37,581 nucleotides of DNA from Variovorax paradoxus. GTDB lineage: Bacteria > Pseudomonadota > Gammaproteobacteria > Burkholderiales > Burkholderiaceae_C. The position numbers and the translations under genes are program-made. Below the pieces are notes generated by a model that saw only the letters and a program-made list of their open reading frames with translations, was not told the origin of the DNA and made no database searches. Shown in pieces: positions 32,200-37,581 of this stretch (the stretch's first letter is position 1; the number at the start of each line of letters is the position of its first letter). The DNA lies in assembly GCF_018614875.1 (NCBI RefSeq), contig NZ_JAGGNW010000036.1:1-37581 (forward strand). Reading direction: 5' to 3'.

Positions 32200-32787
32200 T
32201 CAGGCCACCTGCCGATAGAGATGAGCGGCAGGGCTGTCGCGCCAGGCGGTCAGTCTCCCCGTGCTCACACGGGTGCGTCCATAGACCATCCATGCATCGT
32301 CGACCGTGCCGATGAACTGCGTCATGTGCAGGCGTTCCGGGTGTCTTTCCGCGGCCGAGGCATAGGCCAGCCCGACCGCGTACTTGCCGTCGATCAGCCC
32401 CTGGGTGACCTCGGCGACGGTTTCCACGAATTCGATCCGCCGCCAGCGGTTGCGGTCGATGTACGGAAGGGTCGGGCGCATGACCGCCAGTGACGTGGGT
32501 TGCGCTGCGTCGTTGCGCTGGAGGATGGCGAGGTCCTGGCTCGGCGAGATGAAGGTGTCGATCAGGTGCAGGCCGACGAAGCACTTCGAGACGGTCGACG
32601 TCGCGGCGGGATGCACCGCGCACTGGACCATGAAATCAGCGCCGCCCTGCAGCACGGCGTCTGCGCATCGGTCGAAATCGGGAACCAGGTCCAGGGTCGC
32701 GATGTCGCGAAGGCCATGGAAGTCGAGGTAGTGGCGCGTCACGAATTCGTGATTGCTGCCTGCCGGGCCGAGGGTGAGGAATTTCAT
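32200..32787 (-). CDS. Prephenate-dehydratase-like domain protein (BacA/PDT fold)
   Basis: This 195-residue protein begins MKFLTLGPAGSNHEFVTRHY, resembling the LGPxGT/S start of prephenate dehydratase catalytic domains and of BacA-type prephenate decarboxylases. The rest has the two-lobed pattern (ADAVLQGGADFMVQCAVHPA, then EFVETVAEVTQGLIDGKYAV) but no ACT domain. Cytoplasmic; no signal peptide. It is wedged between permease and ATPase genes of a transporter, which is unusual. It may modify or sense the transported compound. The fold is also that of periplasmic binding proteins, so a ligand-sensing role is an alternative. Function uncertain. Confidence 0.65.
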   Translation of the reverse strand: MKFLTLGPAGSNHEFVTRHYLDFHGLRDIATLDLVPDFDRCADAVLQGGADFMVQCAVHPAATSTVSKCFVGLHLIDTFISPSQDLAILQRNDAAQPTSLAVMRPTLPYIDRNRWRRIEFVETVAEVTQGLIDGKYAVGLAYASAAERHPERLHMTQFIGTVDDAWMVYGRTRVSTGRLTAWRDSPAAHLYRQVA

Positions 32788-32800
32788 GGAGAGTCTCGGT

Positions 32801-33481
32801 TCAATGGGGACGGTTCAGCGAGGCTTCGAGCCTGCGGATGCCGCACAGCAGGACGTAGTTGATGGCGAGATAAACGAGGCCTGCGCCGAGGAAGATCTCG
32901 TAAGGCGCGTAGGTCTCGGACGTGAGCAGACGGGCGCTGCCGGTGAGCTCGAGCAGGGTCACGGTGCTGGCGAGCGACGTCGCCTTGCAGGTCAGGATGA
33001 TCTCGTTGCCGAAGGCCGGCAGGGCGGTGCGCACCGCGAGCGGCAGCTCGATCAACCAGAAGGCTTGCGCACGGCTGAGTCCAAGCACGAGGGCGGCCTC
33101 GCGCGTCCCACGCGGAATGGCGGCCAGGGCGGCGCCCAGCGTCTTGCCGCTGTAGGCGGCCGAGTTCAGTCCCAATGCAATCACCACGCACCAGTACGGA
33201 TCCCGCAGCACGGGCCACAGCACGGAGTGTCGGATGGCGTCGAACTGGCCCGCCCCGTAGTAGAGCAGGAAGAGCTGGACCAGCGCCGGCGTGCCGCGAA
33301 AGAAGAGCACGTAGGCGTGGGCGGCCGTCCGCGGTCCGGTGGAGCGCGCGTTCTTGCAAAGGGCGACGGGGATCGACAGTGCCGTGCCCAGGAGGACGAC
33401 CCATGCGGTGAGCTTGAGCGTGAGCCACGCGCCATCGAGCAGCGCGGGCAGCACGGACCACAGAAGCGTGATGTCGAACAT
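32801..33481 (-). CDS. Polar amino acid ABC transporter permease (HisM/GltK type)
   Basis: This 226-residue protein has five or so transmembrane helices (LKLTAWVVLLGTALSIPVAL; YVLFFRGTPALVQLFLLYYG) and the EAA loop EAALVLGLSRAQAFWLIELP. VLFFRGTPALVQLF is the PAAT permease signature. The start at 33481 lies six bases after the other permease's stop. An in-frame extension to 33526 overlaps that gene and is not preferred. Confidence 0.93.
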   Translation of the reverse strand: MFDITLLWSVLPALLDGAWLTLKLTAWVVLLGTALSIPVALCKNARSTGPRTAAHAYVLFFRGTPALVQLFLLYYGAGQFDAIRHSVLWPVLRDPYWCVVIALGLNSAAYSGKTLGAALAAIPRGTREAALVLGLSRAQAFWLIELPLAVRTALPAFGNEIILTCKATSLASTVTLLELTGSARLLTSETYAPYEIFLGAGLVYLAINYVLLCGIRRLEASLNRPH

Positions 33482-33486
33482 GGGGA

Positions 33487-34158
33487 TCAGCTGGCCAGGG
33501 GGCGCGCGGCGCGGCGCTCCACCCATTCGAGGCCGAGCGTGGCGAAGCCGGTCAGCGCAAGATAGATGCAGGCGGTGGCGAGATACATCGTGAACGGCTC
33601 ACGCGTCGCGCCGGAGGCCTCAGCGGCCTTGCGCATGAGCTCGTCGCACCCGACGATGGAGACGATCGACGTTTGCTTGAGCAGAACGATGGACTGGTTG
33701 CCGAACGGCGCGAGGGCGAAACGTGCCGCTTGCGGCAGCACGACGGTCCACAGCGCCTGGACGCGCGACAGGCCGAGCGTCCGCGCAGCCTCCCGTTGGG
33801 TCCTCGGAACCGACAGCAGGGCACCGCGCGCGATCTCGGCGGCGTAGGCGCCGAACGAGAGCGCCAGGGCCACGACGCCAGCGAGAAAGGTGTCGATCTC
33901 GACATAGCGGCCGGTGAGGGCGGCGAGCGCGAGCGAGCCACCGAAGAAAACGGCAAAGACGACCAGCAGATCGGGAATACCCCGGATCACTGCGGCGTAG
34001 CCGTCGCCGACGGCCCGCAGCGCGCGGTGGTCCGAGAGCTGCAGGCCGCAGATGCCTGCGCCCAGCAGCGTGCCGAGCGCCAGCGCGGCCGCCGCGAGCT
34101 GGAGGGTCACGAGGGTGCCCAGGAGCAACTGGCCGCCAAAGCCATGGAGGATGTCCAT
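33487..34158 (-). CDS. Polar amino acid ABC transporter permease (HisQ/GltJ type)
   Basis: This 223-residue protein has a first helix LLLGTLVTLQLAAAALALGT, then AVIRGIPDLLVVFAVFFGGS (permease signature) and the EAA loop REAARTLGLSRVQALWTVVL followed by PQAARFALAPFGNQ. It pairs with the permease gene six bases downstream as a heterodimer. It lies 14 bp after the binding-protein gene. Confidence 0.93.
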   Translation of the reverse strand: MDILHGFGGQLLLGTLVTLQLAAAALALGTLLGAGICGLQLSDHRALRAVGDGYAAVIRGIPDLLVVFAVFFGGSLALAALTGRYVEIDTFLAGVVALALSFGAYAAEIARGALLSVPRTQREAARTLGLSRVQALWTVVLPQAARFALAPFGNQSIVLLKQTSIVSIVGCDELMRKAAEASGATREPFTMYLATACIYLALTGFATLGLEWVERRAARPLAS

Positions 34159-34172
34159 TTGAGGCCGCGGCC

Positions 34173-34958
34173 CTACATCAGCTTGAACGGGAAGTACTTC
34201 GCCGTGATGCGATCGTAGGTGCCGTCGGCCCGGATCGCTTCCAGCGCGGCGTTGATCCTCGCAAGGGTCGGCCCGTCATCCTTGCGTACTGCGATGCCGT
34301 TGCCCTCGCCAAGGATGCCACCCTTCAGGTCCGGGCCCGTGAACGCGAAGTCCCTGGCCTCGGACGTCTTCAAGAAGCCGACATGGTAGGTGACCATGTT
34401 GCCGAGGATGTACTCCACGCGGCCGGCGACGAGGTCGAGTTCGGCGGCCTGCGGCGTGTCGTAGAACTTGAGGTTGGAGGCCTTGTAGTTCTCCGCGAGG
34501 TAGGCCGCCTGAACGGAGCCGCGCTGGACGCCGATGGTCTTGCCCTTGAGCGCGCGGGGGCTGATGTCGGGCGGCGTGCCCTTGCGCGCGACGAAGCGCG
34601 AGACGGTTTCCTTGTACTTGGACGAGAAGGCCACGCGCTCCCGGCGCTGCGGCGTGATCGCCATGCTCGCGACGATCATGTCGTACTTGCGGGCGACGAG
34701 GCCCGGGATGATGCCGTCCCAGTCCTGCGCCACGATCTCGCACTTGGCCTTCATCTTTTCGCAAAGCGCTTGTGCGATGTCGACGTCCCAGCCCTGCAGC
34801 GCCCCTTGCGCATCCTTGAAGCTCCATGGCGGGTACGAGCCCTCGGTCGCGATGCGGTAGCTGCCCTGGGCGTTGGCGGCGGCCATCCAGAGGCATGACG
34901 ACAACACCAGACAGAGGTGCCGGCGATGCACACCGGGAAGAGAAGGACGGAAGCGCAT
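34173..34958 (-). CDS. Polar amino acid ABC transporter substrate-binding protein
   Basis: This 261-residue protein has a signal peptide (RRHLCLVLSSCLWMAAANA / QG) and the family 3 SBP fold: YRIATEGSYPPWSFKDAQGA, LQGWDVDIAQALCEKMKAKC, then DWDGIIPGLVARKYDMIVAS and MAITPQRRERVAFS. These are the lysine/arginine/ornithine-type motifs; in this family the Arg of ITPQRRE contacts the ligand carboxylate. GGAG lies about ten bases before ATG 34958. It is the first gene of the minus-strand transport operon, and ligand capture is in the periplasm. Confidence 0.95.
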   Translation of the reverse strand: MRFRPSLPGVHRRHLCLVLSSCLWMAAANAQGSYRIATEGSYPPWSFKDAQGALQGWDVDIAQALCEKMKAKCEIVAQDWDGIIPGLVARKYDMIVASMAITPQRRERVAFSSKYKETVSRFVARKGTPPDISPRALKGKTIGVQRGSVQAAYLAENYKASNLKFYDTPQAAELDLVAGRVEYILGNMVTYHVGFLKTSEARDFAFTGPDLKGGILGEGNGIAVRKDDGPTLARINAALEAIRADGTYDRITAKYFPFKLM

Positions 34959-35605
34959 GGACAGTGTCTCCGAGATGAATCGTTGTGAGGGCGGAATCGT
35001 CGAGGAGCTTGGGGGCGTGCGCAACGCTTGCATCGCATGCAATTGCGCGGTCGACGGGCGCTTCCGGCGACGCTCAGCGCCTGGGCTGAGGCGGAGGCTC
35101 TCGTGTTGCGTCGCAGGCAAGATCGAGTCGACGCCGGCGAACCTGCAGGGCCGCACTTACCGGCATGAGGTGCCTCGCCCTGTGCATGCATCCGCTGGCG
35201 TGACGCCGGCTCGGTTCGCCCCGGGGCAGGCCCGCGTGTGAGATGAGCCAAGCGGCGCGGCTGGCATCGGCTCGGATGCGACTTTCCAAGCGTTTTTCGC
35301 GCGCGCCCCTTGACGGTGGATGGATGCGTGCGATATGGCGCAGAGGTGCGTCACCTGCCATGGGGCGCGGGCGCTGCCGCGGCGGATCTGCTGTCGGAGC
35401 CACCTCTTGATCGACGCATAGCTCGCGCGGTCCGATGTCCAGGGCTTCGGGCGTTGCCACCGTCCTCACCCGGTCCTCGCTGTGCTCGGCTGCGGCTTCC
35501 GGGCGGTCCCTGGACATCGGCCCTTTCGCTCGCTCTTCATGCGTCGAGGCGGCTCCGAAAGCAGATGTTCAACCCCCGCGGCACCCCCCGCAGAAAGGCC
35601 CAGCC
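34959..35605. promoter_or_regulatory. Upstream region of the transporter operon with a long-range inverted repeat
   Basis: 647 bases without a convincing gene. It should hold the promoter of the minus-strand operon. CCGATGTCCAGGG (35432-35444) and CCCTGGACATCGG (35508-35520) form a perfect 13-bp inverted repeat with 63 bases between. No terminator T-run was seen. Confidence 0.4.
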
Positions 35606-35791
35606 ATGCATGCCACTCGATCGAACTCCCGGCACGGTGCGGACAACCCAACTACCCCGGGCGTTCCCCCCGTGCCCCCCGAGGACTCACCCAAAGCAGA
35701 TGCTGAGGAAGACAAGAATTCTGCGGGCCGCCACGGCGGCCGCATGGACGTGCGACAGGCGGTCACCGACCGGTGTCACGAGTCGGCGTAA
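35606..35791 (+). CDS. Possible small protein disrupted by the IS21 element
   Basis: AGAAAGG precedes an ATG, and the frame runs 61 residues, rich in Pro, Asp, Glu and Lys (TTPGVPPVPPEDSPKADAEE then DKNSAGRHGGR). Its last codons lie inside the IS21 end that begins at 35774, so any original C-terminus was cut. Low-complexity composition makes a chance frame possible. Confidence 0.3.
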   Translation: MHATRSNSRHGADNPTTPGVPPVPPEDSPKADAEEDKNSAGRHGGRMDVRQAVTDRCHESA

Positions 35792-35827
35792 TCAGGCCAC
35801 GTGGAGTCGGCATATTCAGGCCACATG
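35780..35827. repeat. Two tandem 24-bp repeats in the IS21 terminus
   Basis: 35780-35803 and 35804-35827 match at 21 of 24 positions (GAGTCGGC..A.TCAGGCCAC.TG). IS21 ends typically contain such multiple terminal repeats as transposase-binding sites. Confidence 0.85.
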
Positions 35828-35869
35828 ATGTGGCGCCGAAGGGCATCTCGAAGCGCCCTGTGAACGGCG

Positions 35870-36655
35870 TTATTCTGCCGTGTTTGTGGATGCCTTTACG
35901 GCGGTCTTTTTGGCCGCCGGCCCGACCTTCGGATCACGGTACGACGGTCCGTCGAGTTCGAGGCAATAGGCGTTGTGGCGCAGCCGGTCGATGGTTGCCG
36001 AGGCCAGCAGGCGGTTGGTGGCGAAGGCCTGATCGAACTCACCGAAGTCCAGGTTGCTCGTAACGATGGTGGCGACGCGTTCGTAGCGTTCGGCGATCAA
36101 GTCATGTAAATCCTCGTCGGCCGGCGCGCGCAGTGGCTTGAGGCCCAGGTCGTCAATGATGAGCAGCGGTACGCGCGCCAGCGCGGCCAGCTTGCGCTCG
36201 TAGGCACCGGTGGCGCGCGCGGCGTTCAGGCTGGAGGTCAGATGCGCGCAGGTGGTGAACACCACGTCCACGCCCTGGCGAACCGCGCAGTGTCCCAGTG
36301 CCTGCGCCAGATGACTTTTGCCGATGCCGCTCGGGCCCACGATGAGCACAGGCGCCTTCTCGTGCAGGTAGCGGCCTGTGGCCAAGTCATGCACCAACGC
36401 CCGGTTGAGCGTGGGCAGGCGCTTGAAGTCGAACTGTTCCAACGTCTTGGTGGTGCGGAACTGCGCGCGGCGCAGCCGCGTGCTGAACTTCTTGCTCTCG
36501 CGCCGCGCGACCTCGTCGCTCACGAGTACGGCTAGGAATTCGGTGTAGGCCAGTTTGCCTTCGATGGCTTGGCGGTTGCGGGCTTCCAGCGAGTCGAGGA
36601 TGCCCGACAGACGCAGTTGCTTGAGCTGTGGGGCGAGTTCGGGGATGGGATTCAT
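35870..36655 (-). CDS. istB: IS21 family helper ATPase IstB
   Basis: This 261-residue AAA+ protein of the DnaC/IstB group has Walker A GPSGIGKSH (107-115), Walker B LLIIDDLG (about 162-169) and sensor TIVTSNLDFGEFDQAF. The N-terminal helical region LAPQLKQLRLSGILDSLEAR is typical of IstB. It assists IstA in target capture and transposition. Complete, with a normal start. Confidence 0.95.
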   Translation of the reverse strand: MNPIPELAPQLKQLRLSGILDSLEARNRQAIEGKLAYTEFLAVLVSDEVARRESKKFSTRLRRAQFRTTKTLEQFDFKRLPTLNRALVHDLATGRYLHEKAPVLIVGPSGIGKSHLAQALGHCAVRQGVDVVFTTCAHLTSSLNAARATGAYERKLAALARVPLLIIDDLGLKPLRAPADEDLHDLIAERYERVATIVTSNLDFGEFDQAFATNRLLASATIDRLRHNAYCLELDGPSYRDPKVGPAAKKTAVKASTNTAE

Positions 36656-36745
36656 AGGTTGGTCGTTCTGGTCTTCGTTGATGGTGTTGCTTGCGCTATG
36701 GGGATTGGTGGCGATGGCTGGTTGGGTGGTAGGTCCTCCTGCAGT
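36656..36745. other. Gap between istA and istB
   Basis: 90 bases within the IS21 element without a gene. In most IS21 elements these genes overlap or nearly touch, so the gap is somewhat wide. Confidence 0.4.
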
Positions 36746-37581
36746 TCAATGCACGGTCGTCGTGTCGGTGGCGAACAGATCGGGCGTGCCGAACAACTGC
36801 GCGGCGCTGCGAACGAAGCGCGCGCTGCGGTAGGTGTTCGGGGTCTGCGCCTCCTCCAGCGGTGTCAGCGGCAGACGGTCGGCGCCGGTGGACAGAATCG
36901 TCTTGACGGTGCGGTAGTACGGGCTGTCGTGAGACAGCGCCCGAGCACAGGCGGCTTCCAGCCGGGCGGCGCCATAACGCTTGCCGCACGCAATCACGCC
37001 CTGCGCGGCACGCAGCCGCTCGGCGATGCGGTCGCCCAGCAGCCGTGCCACCAATTCGGCGCAGCGCGGCCCCACGGCTTGGGCCTGACGGTCGCACCAT
37101 TGCCGGTCACGCTCGAAGAACGCCTGGGCCTGGGGTGGCAGATGGTCCTTGATCGTCATGCGCTGACCCGGGCGCAGCGCGCGCAGGTGGGTGCACAAGT
37201 GCCTGTAGTCCTCGTGCAATGCGACCGTGGTGTCTGTGGCGCGCAGCCATAGCGTCTTGCCCACCAGGGTGAACGGCGCCGAGTAAAACGCCTTGTCGTG
37301 CTGCACATGACAGTCGCGGTGCAGCACCACGCGGTGCCAGGTGCCCAAGTCCGGCGCTACCGCCGGCAACTGGCGCAGCAGTGGCTTCTCCAGCTCGAAC
37401 AGCACCAGCGGCTGCTCGCGCGTGGTGCCGTGCTCGCGGGTGCCAGCCTCCTGAATGACCCATGTGCGTGCCTGGGCGTTGAGGTCGCCCAGATCGCGGA
37501 AGGTCCGCGTCGGCAGGAAGTTGCCTTTTACGTATTTGACTCCGGCTTCGACGATTCCCTTCTCGTAGGTCCAGAACTGCA
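36746..37581 (-). CDS. istA: IS21 family transposase IstA (C-terminal part; 5' end outside window)
   Basis: Reading in from the window edge: QFWTYEKGIVEAGVKYVKGN, FLPTRTFRDLGDLNAQARTW, then the Mu-transposase-like C-terminal domain VVLHRDCHVQHDKAFYSAPF and the stop at 36746. The Glu in KGIVEAGVKYVK is the third residue of the DDE triad. About 278 residues are present out of some 500. It lies 90 bp upstream of istB, same strand, as usual. Confidence 0.93.
   Translation of the reverse strand, partial: QFWTYEKGIVEAGVKYVKGNFLPTRTFRDLGDLNAQARTWVIQEAGTREHGTTREQPLVLFELEKPLLRQLPAVAPDLGTWHRVVLHRDCHVQHDKAFYSAPFTLVGKTLWLRATDTTVALHEDYRHLCTHLRALRPGQRMTIKDHLPPQAQAFFERDRQWCDRQAQAVGPRCAELVARLLGDRIAERLRAAQGVIACGKRYGAARLEAACARALSHDSPYYRTVKTILSTGADRLPLTPLEEAQTPNTYRSARFVRSAAQLFGTPDLFATDTTTVH

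Larger units (their letters stand above)
35774..37581. mobile_element. IS21-family insertion sequence, one end (continues past the window)
   Basis: The end begins TGTCACG at 35774, fitting the TGT start usual for IS21. It carries two tandem 24-bp repeats, followed by istB and the 3' part of istA on the minus strand in the normal IS21 order. The other end lies beyond 37581. Confidence 0.85.

Overview
The window is GC-rich DNA with short intergenic gaps and many ATGA start/stop overlaps. The protein families (Bug/TctC-type binding-protein remnant, LysR regulators, DSD1/RidA/DAO catabolic genes, XylX-type hydratase) suggest a betaproteobacterium of the order Burkholderiales, probably Comamonadaceae (Variovorax-like). 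This is inferred from gene content only. No rRNA, tRNA or CRISPR was seen. The number of broken genes, IS fragments and short repeats marks it as an accessory, rearranging region.

Layout. 1-2000 is a graveyard: short repeats, a frameshifted tyrosine-recombinase fragment, a 9-bp tandem repeat and an intact VOC/glyoxalase-fold gene. 2003-13986 is a well-preserved amino-compound catabolism block: a LysR regulator divergent from a DSD1-type D-amino-acid lyase, RidA, a double GNAT, a PuuB-like FAD oxidase and a Tat-exported solute-binding protein. A second FAD oxidase lies on the opposite strand, followed by a HAD hydrolase, an APH-fold kinase, a class-III PLP enzyme with phospho-lyase-like active-site sequence and an Lrp/AsnC regulator. 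14466-18254 holds a TetR regulator facing a near-perfect palindromic operator and a three-gene operon (a frameshifted saccharopine-dehydrogenase-like gene, an epoxide-hydrolase-like enzyme and an ankyrin-repeat protein).

18255-29210 is bounded by two decayed IS66 transposase remnants. Inside it a complete IS5-group element (19591-20742, with a 4-bp TTAG duplication) sits in codons 2-3 of a membrane-protein gene. A sugar-acid catabolic cluster has been eroded to a LysR regulator, a Bug-type binding-protein tail, a dehydratase tail and an intact XylX-like dehydratase. Next to it a secreted GH10 xylanase ends in a GlyGly-CTERM sorting signal, and the neighbouring convergent gene encodes a rhombosortase, the intramembrane protease expected to process that signal. 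This target/protease pair is the most striking system in the window.

29211-30900 holds a small membrane protein, a perfect inverted-repeat MITE-like element containing a G-quadruplex motif, an AAA/NadR-like ATPase and a carboxymuconolactone-decarboxylase-like protein. 30876-34958 (minus strand) is a polar amino-acid ABC transporter operon (binding protein, two permeases, ATPase) with a prephenate-dehydratase-like gene inserted before the ATPase gene. From 35774 to the end lies one end of an IS21-family element with istB complete and istA running off the window.
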